Below the pieces are notes generated by a model that did not search any database, had not been told where the DNA came from, and was given only the letters and a program-made list of their open reading frames with translations. From assembly GCF_009914315.1 (NCBI RefSeq), contig NZ_CP042596.1, positions 372,001 to 436,000 on the forward strand: DNA of 64,000 nucleotides. The letters run 5' to 3'. The translations under genes were made by a program, and so were the position numbers. Origin of the DNA: Granulicella sp. WH15. GTDB taxonomy: Bacteria > Acidobacteriota > Terriglobia > Terriglobales > Acidobacteriaceae. Shown here one piece after another: positions 1 through 8,152 of the stretch (positions within the stretch are counted from its first letter, which is position 1; every line of letters begins with the position of its first letter).

Positions 1-2
1 CC

Positions 3-689
3 CTGGCCTCGTGCGTCTATCTTGGGACAGCATACGGGGGGGATGAAGCCAGCTTCGCCTCGCACCTGGACGCGGTGGGCAAGTCGGTCGAGATGACCTC
101 CGGCGTGCTGGTGGCGGACATGATCGAGGGCACCAAGTTCGCGCTGGGCGCTACGATGGCGACGCGCCGCAGCTCGTTCGAGCGGGTCGGCGGCTTCGGT
201 CTGCTGGGCGAGTTCTACGCCGATGACTTCGAGCTGGGCAACCGGCTGGCGAAGCAGGGTGCGGGGGTCAAGATGGCGACCCACGTCATTCAGTTGATGG
301 TGCAGGATACGCCCTTCCGGCTCTCGTTCCGGAACCAATTGCGCTGGATGCAGAGCACGCGGCGGTCGCGTCCGTGGGGGCATCTGGGGTCGGGGCTTAC
401 GTTTGCGATGCCGTTTGGACTGATGGGGCTGGTGTGGGAGCTGGCGTCGGGCCGTCCGGTGGCCGGGCTGCTGTGGCTGGGGGCGATGGTCGTCAACCGG
501 TGGCTGCAGGCGTGGGCGATCCTGGGGGTGATGCGCGATCCGGACCTGCTGCGCTCGGTCTTTATCTATCCGCTGCGCGATCTGCTGGGAAGCATCCTGT
601 GGGCTGGCAGCTATGGCGGCGACAAGTTCTACTACCGTGGAACGATCTACCGGATGAAAGACGGCGGAAGGGTAGAAGCCTCCAAATAG
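3..689 (+). CDS. HpnI-like family 2/21 glycosyltransferase, 5'-truncated by window edge
   Basis: The reading frame is open from the left edge (first in-frame codon at 3), so only the C-terminal ~228 residues are present. A GTG at 75 is internal, because coding similarity continues upstream of it. The segment ADDFELGN supplies the catalytic-type aspartates, and FRNQLRWMQSTR gives the Q-x-x-RW motif of processive/ceramide-glucosyltransferase-like enzymes. Two or three hydrophobic helices follow near the C-terminus. The pattern resembles HpnI, which adds N-acetylglucosamine to bacteriohopanetetrol, or a ceramide glucosyltransferase relative. It would act at the cytoplasmic membrane. The family call is inferred from motifs, and exact substrate assignment is uncertain. 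A family C repeat follows the stop codon. Confidence 0.75.
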   Translation: MASCVYLGTAYGGDEASFASHLDAVGKSVEMTSGVLVADMIEGTKFALGATMATRRSSFERVGGFGLLGEFYADDFELGNRLAKQGAGVKMATHVIQLMVQDTPFRLSFRNQLRWMQSTRRSRPWGHLGSGLTFAMPFGLMGLVWELASGRPVAGLLWLGAMVVNRWLQAWAILGVMRDPDLLRSVFIYPLRDLLGSILWAGSYGGDKFYYRGTIYRMKDGGRVEASK

Positions 690-861
690 GGTACTTCGTA
701 CCGTTCTCGGGGTTGCATGGGTGAGTAATCAGCATGGGGCCTCTCGCTGGTCGGCAGCGAAAATGTTTATTCCCGACCAACGGGAGGACCACGCGAAGCT
801 CTAAAAAGGCGTGTGAACGCCCGCTCTCCGCGCAGGAGGCCCATCCGGCAGGCAAGTCTTT
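688..861 (-). repeat. Dispersed repeat, family C, copy 1 (most complete copy)
   Basis: This noncoding stretch between convergent genes is shared with copies near 10242, 18020, 35146 and 48717. Seen on the minus strand it begins at the GT39 stop codon. It contains the intrinsic-terminator hairpin GGCGTTCACACGCC followed by TTTTT (about 804-823). A long inverted pair TGGTCGG/CCGACCA lies near 750-781, and a GGTAC-TTC-GTACC mini-hairpin lies at 690-702. The orientation matches the minus-strand gene that ends at 862. Confidence 0.8.
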
Positions 862-2768
862 TTATCCGATGGGCTGGTTGGTCAGCAGGGTCTTGCCTCC
901 GGCGCTGGCGACGGTGAAGACCGGGCCGAGGCGGCTGAGGTCCTTGATGCGGGCGGTGGGGTTGTAGGTGAAGAGGTTGATGCGGCGCGGGCCGGTCCAG
1001 AGGCGGTCCAGCGAGGCTTCGTCCTCGAAGATCTGCGGGGCGTCGGGCCAGAAGCTGCCGTACCAGAGGCCGTTGACGCGGCCGTTGATGAGGTGGACGG
1101 GCTGGTGGGTGTAGAAGACGACGCTGCTGCCCGAGGTGAACTCGCCATCTAGAATAGTCATCTGGTCGGGGCTCTTCTGCGCGAGTTTGGAGATGCTGGC
1201 AGCGAGGTCTTTCGAGCCGAGGATGGGGTTGAACCGGACCAATCCCTCATGAGCGGCGAGTAGCACGACGATCATTCCAGCGGCCAGCGTCAGGTTGGCC
1301 GCGTAGGTGCGGGCGCGGCTGCGCAGCAGGTAAGCCACGGGGCCGAGGAGCAGGAATCCGGCTGCGGTGGCGGCCAGCGGAGCGCGAAACAGCCCCATCG
1401 CGGCTCCGGTCAGGTCGAAGAGGTGGCCTAGCGAGACGTTGTACAGGTCGGGGTTGCTGGCGAGGAGGCCGGAGAGGTCGGCCCGGGCGGGGGGATGGGA
1501 GCTGTGATGGCGAACCAGCCGCAGACGATCGTGACGAGCGTGGCCAGAGGCAGCAAGGCCCAGCGGTGCCAGAGTAAGGCGCTCTTGGAGGCTGGGGAGG
1601 CGCTGTCGGCGCGGGCTAACAGGCCACCGGCCATCAGGAAGAGCGCAGGCAGCGCGGGGATGGAGTAGTACTCCTGACGGCTCGAAAGGGTGAAGAAGAC
1701 CATCACGATCAGGGCCCAGAGGGTGAGGGCGAGCGCGGCCTCGCGCTGGCGGACGGTGCTGGGGAAGCGGTGGCCGAGGTGGTGGCGCAGCGTGGTGATG
1801 GCTCCGGGCAGGAAGGCCGACCAGGGCATGACCCAGATAACGGCGTAGAGCCAGAAGAGCCAGACGGGGGTCTGGCCGTAGTCGTGGGGGATGCGCTTGC
1901 CGAGGAAGCGGGCGAAGTGCTCGTTGTAGAGGTAGAACCAGGCCCAGCCGCCGCGCGCGGGCAGGCCGAGGCCGCTCGGCAGGGCGATGGCGGGGTTTCT
2001 GATCGCGGCCAGAATATGCCAAGGTAGCGCGATGGCGGCGAAGATCGCGGTTGAGGCCAGCAGGTGCATCCGGCCCAGCAGCCGGAGCTGGCGGGTGAGG
2101 ACGAGGTAGCAGAAGACGAAGCCGATGGGGAAGACCAGTCCGATGAGGCCCTTGGTGAGCAGGTTCAGAGCCAGGGTGGCGGCGAAGAGGAGGCAGGGGA
2201 GCAGACCGCTCCGTTTGGCTGCGATGCGGTCCAGCGCGATGAGGAAGAGGTGGACTCCAAGCGTCATCCACAGGGCGATGAGGATGTCCGGGATGTAGAA
2301 GCGGGTGTAGAGGTAGGGACCGATGCCGGTGGCCACGGCCAGCGCTGAGTAGAGGGCTCCCAGGTCGGGGTGAAGGGCAGGCGACTCAGCCGCGAAGAGC
2401 CTCAGGCCGAGGGCGTAGACCGCGAAGAGTAGCGTCAGCACTGCCAACGCGAGCGGCAGGCGTCCTGCCCAGTCGGACTCGCCGAAGATCGACATCGAGG
2501 AGGAGGCCATCCAGTACATCAGCGGCGGCTTGTCGAAGAAGCGGATGCCGTTGACGTAGGGAGTGACGAAGTCGTGGCGGTGCAGCATCTCGCGGGCGAC
2601 CTCGAGGTAGACCGAGTCCACGTCGTCGAGCAGGCCGGGCGAGAAGAGGCCGCCGATCTGCAGGATGAGCCATGCGGCGACGATGAGGGCCAGCGAGCGC
2701 AGGCTCCAGCGGCGGGTGGGGGCGATGGCGAGGGTCGGGTCGGAGGTAGGCGCGGAGGTTGCGTTCAA
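862..2768 (-). pseudogene. ArnT-like GT39 glycosyltransferase, disrupted by a single-base frameshift
   Basis: The N-terminal frame (2768 to about 1495) and the C-terminal frame (about 1490 to 862) together match the intact paralogue next door over its whole length. The N-terminal part carries LLDDVDSVYLEVAREM and FFDKPPLMYWM, the acidic loop and the KPP-x-x-YW motif of membrane glycosyltransferases that use polyprenyl-phosphate sugars. About ten hydrophobic helices follow. The C-terminal frame resumes at ARADLSGLLASNPDLYNVS. The break falls in a six-G run at 1489-1494 (C6 on the coding strand); one extra base restores a continuous product of about 635 residues. The proposed start is TTG 2768 with a weak ribosome site. 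It is probably cotranscribed with the upstream paralogue, 89 bases away. Either the assembly has a homopolymer error or the gene is truly broken or phase-variable. Confidence 0.8.
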
Positions 2769-2857
2769 GAGAATGGTGGCTGGATTCTTACCAGGCTGGG
2801 CGAAGGGTTATAGGTGAATGCGGCGTGGGGCTATGATCGGCGATGGTCTGGGGCCTG

Positions 2858-4726
2858 TCAACGCTGCGGCGGAGGATCGAGTGGCCGGTCGGTAACGAGT
2901 GCCTTGCCGCTGATCTCTTCGAGGAGGATCTGACGGGGGCCGAGGAGATGGTCTACGGTGTCGCGTTCTTCGAGCGGCACGAAGAGTAGCTTGCGGGCTC
3001 CGGTGCCCCACTCGGCGGCTAGCTGCGAGCTGGTGAGGAAGATGGGCGGCGCGTCGGAAAAACTGGAGCCGAAGAGCATGGAGGAGCTGCGGCCATCGAC
3101 GAGAGCGACCTGCCGGCCGAGGTAGAAGGGAATGGACGAGCCGTAGGACTGGTCGCCGAAGAGCAGGATGCGGGTGTCGGGGGCGATGGAGTGGGTGGCG
3201 CGGAGGGTCTGGATCTTCGCCGCGATGGACTGGCTGGAGAGCATGGGGGCGAAGCGCGTGAGGGCGATGTGGGCCGCGATGAGGAAGACCGCTGAGGTGA
3301 GGGCGATGGCGCTGGTGGCGGCGATGTGGCGGCGCTGGTGTCGCAGCGTCCACGCCAGCGCGGGGCCGCAGGCGAAGGCCGCGGCGGCCAGGGCGGCGGG
3401 CAGGCGGAGCGCGGCGAAGGAGGGGCCGGTCAGGTCGAAGAGGTGCGACATGGAGAGGGTATAGTCGCCCACGCCGCGGTGGGCGAGCAGAGCACCGATG
3501 TCGGGCACGAAGGGCAGGTGGCGGGAGGTCCAGAGGCCGTAGCCGAGGGTGAGGGCAAAGGCTGCGCCGAGGAGGGTGAGGGCGGCGTGGGCGAAGGTGA
3601 TCCAGCGGGCGTTGGTGGGGTAGGTCTGCTCGGCGCGGGCGAGGGCTGCCGAGAGCAGCAGCAGCAGGGGAAGATAGGCCGGGAAGGTGTAGTACTCCTG
3701 GTTGGTCGAAAGGGAGAAGAAGACGAGGACCAGCGAGGAGAAGATGCCCAGAAGGAGGACGCTGCGCTGCTGGAACGTATTGGCGGTCAGGCTGCGCCAG
3801 CGCCGCCGGGCCGCGTCGAGGGCCAGCGGAGCGAAGAGCGACCAGGGGAAGAGCCAGACCAGGTGCAGGCTCCAGAAGAGGGAACCGGGGAGCTTGTTGT
3901 AGTCGCGCGGGATGCGGCGGCCGAGGAAGCGGAGGAAGTGCTCGTTGACGAAGTAGAACCAGAGGAAGCCGTGGCCGTCGGCTCCGCCGGTGTTGCGCAG
4001 TCCCGCTAGTACGTGCCACGGAGCGGCGATGGCCAGTAGGAGCAACCCGCCGGTGAGAGGCCGGAGCAGACGCCAGCGGCTCAGCTCGCGGGTCAGGAGG
4101 AGATAGGCGGCTGCGGCTCCGAAGAAGAAGACCAGGGCGACGAGGCCCTTGGTCAGGACGGCCAGGGCCAGTGCGGCCCACATGGCGTAGGGCCAGCATC
4201 GCGGGCTGGGGGGCGTGAGTGTCTTGAGGAAGCTGAAGAGTGCCACGGCCAGCAGCAGCGAGAGCAGCACTTCGGGGATAAAGATGCGGGTGAAGAGGAA
4301 GATGCCCGCAGAGGTCAGGACTGAGAGGCCCGTGTAGAAGCCGGTGCGCTCACCGAAGCTCTGGGTGCCCCAGTGCCAGCCCAGCAGCGCCAGCAGCAGC
4401 ACGGCTACGGCCTGGGGGAGGTGGGTGGCGAAGGTGTTGAAGCCGAAGAGGCGATAGCAGATGGCTACGAGCCAGTAGGGGAGCGGGGCCTTTTCGAGGT
4501 AGCGGATGCCGTCTACATGCAGGGTGACGAGGTCGCCGGTGGTGACCATGGCGCGCGCGGCCTGGGCGTGGGTGGCGTCGGCGTCGTCCAGCAGCGGCGG
4601 CGAGAAGAGCGCGGCGAAGAAGAGGAGCAGCCAGAGTGCACCCAGGATCAGGATAGTCGCGGCGTTGCGGGGGGCTCCGGCAGGCGCGGCCGCGGGGGGG
4701 AAGCTGGGTGGGTTTTCATTCATCAT
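2858..4726 (-). CDS. ArnT-like GT39 membrane glycosyltransferase (intact paralogue)
   Basis: This 622-residue polytopic membrane protein is of the ArnT/PMT-like type. These enzymes transfer a sugar from a polyprenyl-phosphate donor to a lipid or protein acceptor on the periplasmic face. The acidic DDADATHAQAARAM loop follows the first helix, and YLEKAPLPYWLVAI matches the family's KPP-x-x-YW position. Roughly twelve hydrophobic segments precede a soluble C-terminal part. The ATG at 4726 is preferred over 4813 because AAGG lies nine bases upstream and the hydrophilic N-terminus suits it. It is the first gene of a two-gene unit with the frameshifted paralogue. Acceptor and sugar are unknown; lipid A or hopanoid modification would be guesses. 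Confidence 0.8.
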   Translation of the reverse strand: MMNENPPSFPPAAAPAGAPRNAATILILGALWLLLFFAALFSPPLLDDADATHAQAARAMVTTGDLVTLHVDGIRYLEKAPLPYWLVAICYRLFGFNTFATHLPQAVAVLLLALLGWHWGTQSFGERTGFYTGLSVLTSAGIFLFTRIFIPEVLLSLLLAVALFSFLKTLTPPSPRCWPYAMWAALALAVLTKGLVALVFFFGAAAAYLLLTRELSRWRLLRPLTGGLLLLAIAAPWHVLAGLRNTGGADGHGFLWFYFVNEHFLRFLGRRIPRDYNKLPGSLFWSLHLVWLFPWSLFAPLALDAARRRWRSLTANTFQQRSVLLLGIFSSLVLVFFSLSTNQEYYTFPAYLPLLLLLSAALARAEQTYPTNARWITFAHAALTLLGAAFALTLGYGLWTSRHLPFVPDIGALLAHRGVGDYTLSMSHLFDLTGPSFAALRLPAALAAAAFACGPALAWTLRHQRRHIAATSAIALTSAVFLIAAHIALTRFAPMLSSQSIAAKIQTLRATHSIAPDTRILLFGDQSYGSSIPFYLGRQVALVDGRSSSMLFGSSFSDAPPIFLTSSQLAAEWGTGARKLLFVPLEERDTVDHLLGPRQILLEEISGKALVTDRPLDPPPQR

Positions 4727-4891
4727 TGCTGCGAACCTTAGAATAGCGGAGAGTGGCTGTGTGTGGGCTGCGGTGGAGTGCGGTCCGGTCGCGGACCATA
4801 AATACTGCACCATGTATCTTGCTTATATCCGGTGATTTCCCTGCCTGCACATGGTGTGCGCCAGGGCGGCGGCCGGACGCTGGGGGTTGGA

Positions 4892-6451
4892 ATGCCTACG
4901 TTTGCGGCGATCGATATCGGATCGAACTCGTGCCGTCTGAAGATTGCGTCGGTGGTGCAGCATAAGTTAAAGACGCTGTACGAGGATCGGGAGGTGACGC
5001 GGCTGGGAGAAAGTGTCTTCCAGACCGGGGTTATCTCGCCGGAGTCGATGGCCAATACGATCAAGGCGCTGAAGCGCTTCCACAAGGCGGTGCAACTGCA
5101 TGTGGTGGATAAGGTGCGGGTTGTGGCGACCAGCGCCATGCGCGACGCTCGCAACGCCTCGGCCTTTCGGGAGTGGGTGCGCTCGGCGACGGGCTGGGAC
5201 GTCGAGGTGATCTCGGGCATTGAGGAGGGGCGGCTGATCCACCTGGGCGTGGTGACGTACGAGCCGGGGGCCAAGGGATCGTGCGTGCTGATCGATCTCG
5301 GCGGCGGAAGCTGCGAGGTCACGGTCTCGCACGGCGGGCGGGTGAAACAGATGGTGAGTCTGCCTCTGGGCGCGGTGCGGTTGCAACAGGAGTTTTTGCA
5401 GGTGGACCCGCCGGGGAAAGAAGACATTGCGCGGCTGCGGCAGTTTATCCACCGCGAGTTGGCGCGGGCCGAGCGCAAGCTGGGCAAGCCCAAGGTGCAG
5501 CTCGTCATCGCGACCTCGGGTACGGCGGCGGCGCTGGCCGAGGGCAGCATGGCCGTGGCGGCCAAGCTGCCGGTCAGGAAGACTCCACCCAAGCAGTTTG
5601 TGCGCATCAAGCCGCAGGAGGCCGCGACGCCCTACGTGCGCAAGCTGGCCGACAAGCTGCTGAAGATGAACAAGTTGCAGCGCGAGGCGGTGCCGGGAAT
5701 CGGGCCGCGGCGGTCGGAGATCATCGTCGGCGGCGCGCAGGTATATGCGGCGCTGCTGGAGCGGTTCGAGCTGCCGGGTTTCCGCTACTCGCCGCTGGGG
5801 CTGCGCGATGGGATGCTGGCGCAGATGCTGGGCGAGGTGGACCTGCGCACCGAGGTGCACAAGAAGATCGAGGACGAGCGCTGGGCGGGTGTGCTGGAGG
5901 TCTGCCACCGCTACGGGATCGCTCTGAAGACCGCCGAGCCGGTGCGCCTGCACGCGACCCAGCTCTTCGACGCGCTGGCCAAGGTTCACGAGCTGCCGCC
6001 CGAGTATCGGACGTGGTTGCAGGCCGCGGCGATGATGCAGGAAGTGGGCAAGTTTATGAGCCACCAGGGTCACCATCGGCATACGCAGTACATCATCGCC
6101 AACTCGGAGATTCCGGGCTTCTCGCCCGAACAACGCGCCATTGTGAGCGCCATCGCCCGCTATCTGGGCAAGAGCCGCCCGGACCCGCTGGACCGGGTGA
6201 TGCGCGCGGTGCCGGTGGAGGAGCACCAGCATGTGATCCGGGCGGGTGTGTTGCTGCGGCTGGCGGCGGCGCTCAACCAGGACCGCGCCTCGGCCGTGGT
6301 GGGGCTCAAGACGTCGGTGTATCCGAAGCGGATCGTGCTGGATATCGTGCCCGGGCGCGGCGGCGCGGAGCTGGAGGGGTGGGCGCTGAAGAAGGAAGCC
6401 GACTACTTCTTCGAGGTCTTCCGGCGCGAGCTTTTTGTCGAGGTGGCGTAG
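4892..6451 (+). CDS. ppx: Ppx/GppA family exopolyphosphatase / guanosine pentaphosphate phosphohydrolase
   Basis: This 519-residue protein has the ASKHA phosphatase fold. AAIDIGSNSCRLKIA (residues 5-19) is the first phosphate loop, VVATSAMRDARN is the second motif, and LIDLGGGSCEV is the glycine-rich nucleotide loop. The C-terminal third (AAAMMQEVGKFMSHQGHH and following) is the HD-like helical domain found in long Ppx enzymes. The enzyme removes terminal phosphate from polyphosphate or hydrolyses pppGpp in the cytoplasm. ATG 4892 is chosen over 4832 because the conserved domain starts at once and a GGGGG-type ribosome site precedes it. The 3' end overlaps the convergent sixA gene by 49 bases. 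Confidence 0.9.
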   Translation: MPTFAAIDIGSNSCRLKIASVVQHKLKTLYEDREVTRLGESVFQTGVISPESMANTIKALKRFHKAVQLHVVDKVRVVATSAMRDARNASAFREWVRSATGWDVEVISGIEEGRLIHLGVVTYEPGAKGSCVLIDLGGGSCEVTVSHGGRVKQMVSLPLGAVRLQQEFLQVDPPGKEDIARLRQFIHRELARAERKLGKPKVQLVIATSGTAAALAEGSMAVAAKLPVRKTPPKQFVRIKPQEAATPYVRKLADKLLKMNKLQREAVPGIGPRRSEIIVGGAQVYAALLERFELPGFRYSPLGLRDGMLAQMLGEVDLRTEVHKKIEDERWAGVLEVCHRYGIALKTAEPVRLHATQLFDALAKVHELPPEYRTWLQAAAMMQEVGKFMSHQGHHRHTQYIIANSEIPGFSPEQRAIVSAIARYLGKSRPDPLDRVMRAVPVEEHQHVIRAGVLLRLAAALNQDRASAVVGLKTSVYPKRIVLDIVPGRGGAELEGWALKKEADYFFEVFRRELFVEVA

Positions 6452-6951
6452 AGAGCCTTGACGGTGCGGGGGTCGAGCAGGCTCATCAGTACGGCTGGGC
6501 CTTGAGTGATGGAGACGCGGCCCAGCGCTCCCTTGCGCAGCCGAATCATGGCGATGGGGGCGTCCTTCTGGCGCGGTCCGTGCGGCACCAGAAGCGCGCC
6601 GAGAAACTGGGTGAGGTTGGGATTGTGGCCGACCAGCAGGATGTTCTCTCGGTCGCGAACCTCCTTCAGCAGCTGCTGGAAGTCGTCCATCGTGGCCTCG
6701 GGCTCGAGGCACTTTGTTTGCAGGATGGCGGCCTCATAGCCGGTCTCGGTGGCGAGCAGGGAGGCCGTCTGGAGCGAGCGTTTGAGCGGGCTCGAGACGA
6801 TCAGATCGAAGTTGATCTTGAGCGCGTTCATCACGTGCGCCAACTCCAGGCAGTGCTGCTTGCCCTCGCGGTCGATGGGGCGCTTCACGTCGAGCAAGGG
6901 GTTCTTGCGGCGGACTCCGGCGCTGGCGTGGCGAAGAAAGTACAGATTCAT
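6403..6951 (-). CDS. sixA: SixA-type phosphohistidine phosphatase (histidine phosphatase superfamily)
   Basis: This 182-residue protein has the RHG-type motif FLRHAS at residues 5-10, which supplies the catalytic histidine. The second histidine lies in LLVGHNPNLTQF, and the phosphate-pocket segment is VSSPLKRSLQTA. SixA removes phosphate from histidine phosphotransfer domains. The C-terminal tail is rich in Ser, Arg and Lys. The gene is convergent with ppx and overlaps it over 6403-6451, so the two 3' ends are mutually antisense. The neighbourhood joins polyphosphate and phosphohistidine metabolism, but no operon is implied. Confidence 0.85.
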   Translation of the reverse strand: MNLYFLRHASAGVRRKNPLLDVKRPIDREGKQHCLELAHVMNALKINFDLIVSSPLKRSLQTASLLATETGYEAAILQTKCLEPEATMDDFQQLLKEVRDRENILLVGHNPNLTQFLGALLVPHGPRQKDAPIAMIRLRKGALGRVSITQGPAVLMSLLDPRTVKALYATSTKSSRRKTSKK

Positions 6952-7007
6952 GGCTCTAGGGTAATCCGTCGGGTTCGGGCGTTGGCCTCTGTTGCAAACT
7001 CTTCATG

Positions 7008-8126
7008 TTAACTTCCTGAGCTATTCGGCGGTCTGTCGTCCAGAAAGACTTGCTGGTCGGGTTCGGCGAGCGAGGGGCTGGCCGGCTCTGGATCGGGGAT
7101 GGGGTCGATCACATGCTGTCGAACGGGTTCTGTTACTGGCTCAGTAACGAGTTCGATGCGGGGTTCGGGGTCGAAGGTTGGTATGGCTTGCGGAGGGATA
7201 GGGTTGTCGAGGACCAGTATGCTCTCGGCCCCGCGCTGCCAGAAGCGGGCGAAGAGGTTGGCGAAGAGGCCGAGCTGCGCCAGCACGAAGATTGGCCAGA
7301 CGTGCGGGCGGGCGAGATGAGCGAGGCTGTAGCTCAGCCCGAGCGCGAGTGCGGCGAGACCTACGACGCTCAGCAGGAGGAAGCTGCCGTAGGTGCGCAG
7401 GAAGTTACGGCGAAGCACGCGCAGGGCTGGGAGGAGGGTGCGGCGGACGCGGTGGTCGGGTTTGCCATCGGGTCGAATTTGTAACCCAATCTGTACTGTA
7501 TAGGCTGTCACCAGATCGAAGTAGAGACGGAGCAGCGCGGCCACCAGCCCGATGAGGAGGTATGCGGCAGCCTCGCGGCCCAGCGCGGGATAGCCGGTGA
7601 AGTGATCGTCGACGTAGTCGCTCCATTTGTCCTGAAGCGTGAGGAGCGGGCCGAGGACGATGCCGGAGACGATGACCGTGAGCAGGGTGATGCGGATGAA
7701 TCGCCAGAAGTGCAGCAGCCCCGCGCCGAGGAGCGTCGAGAGCCGTGACGGCGCGCCGTCGATGTAGCAGAAGAGCGTGCCCGGAACCAGGATGAAGTAG
7801 ACGAGCGCGTAGAGGGGCAGGCCGAGGTAGTTGGTGTTACCGGCGCTGGGCGCGTTGTCGCTCAGGCGGATGAGGGCGTCGCCCGCGGTGCCGATGTCGA
7901 AGGCGCTGGTAAGGCGCTGTCCGGCGAGCGAGTGGGTGAGGATCGAGCCGAGCTGGGTTCCGAAGCGAAGGGCGAAGAGCAGTGCCAGCGCGAGGTTGAA
8001 GGCGTAGGTCCAGAGGACGGCTCCAGGGCGTCGGAGCGTGATGCCGAGGCCGTGCAGGAGCAGGCTGCGGCGGCGCGGGGCGGCGTAGTCGGAGGTTAGG
8101 GGATCGCGCGTGAAGTCATTCAGCAT
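7008..8126 (-). CDS. Uncharacterised polytopic membrane protein
   Basis: This 372-residue protein has about six hydrophobic helices between residues 35 and 300, for example GAVLWTYAFNLALALLFAL and YGSFLLLSVVGLAALALGL. A cytoplasmic-looking Pro/Glu/Val-rich tail carries the imperfect repeat TEPVTEPV. The arrangement resembles acidobacterial membrane proteins of unknown function, and no catalytic motif is visible. The start ATG at 8126 lies 26 bases after the M1 peptidase stop, so cotranscription with that gene is likely. Function is not recognised. Confidence 0.6.
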   Translation of the reverse strand: MLNDFTRDPLTSDYAAPRRRSLLLHGLGITLRRPGAVLWTYAFNLALALLFALRFGTQLGSILTHSLAGQRLTSAFDIGTAGDALIRLSDNAPSAGNTNYLGLPLYALVYFILVPGTLFCYIDGAPSRLSTLLGAGLLHFWRFIRITLLTVIVSGIVLGPLLTLQDKWSDYVDDHFTGYPALGREAAAYLLIGLVAALLRLYFDLVTAYTVQIGLQIRPDGKPDHRVRRTLLPALRVLRRNFLRTYGSFLLLSVVGLAALALGLSYSLAHLARPHVWPIFVLAQLGLFANLFARFWQRGAESILVLDNPIPPQAIPTFDPEPRIELVTEPVTEPVRQHVIDPIPDPEPASPSLAEPDQQVFLDDRPPNSSGS

Positions 8127-8152
8127 GGGGCCTGCTTTCGATGGTCCGGTTC

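Noticed and set aside
4967..6712. Long minus-strand ORF (581 codons) over ppx
   Set aside because: Antisense shadow of a well-supported gene; its product is His/Arg/Pro-rich with no recognisable domain, as expected from GC-rich codons read backwards.
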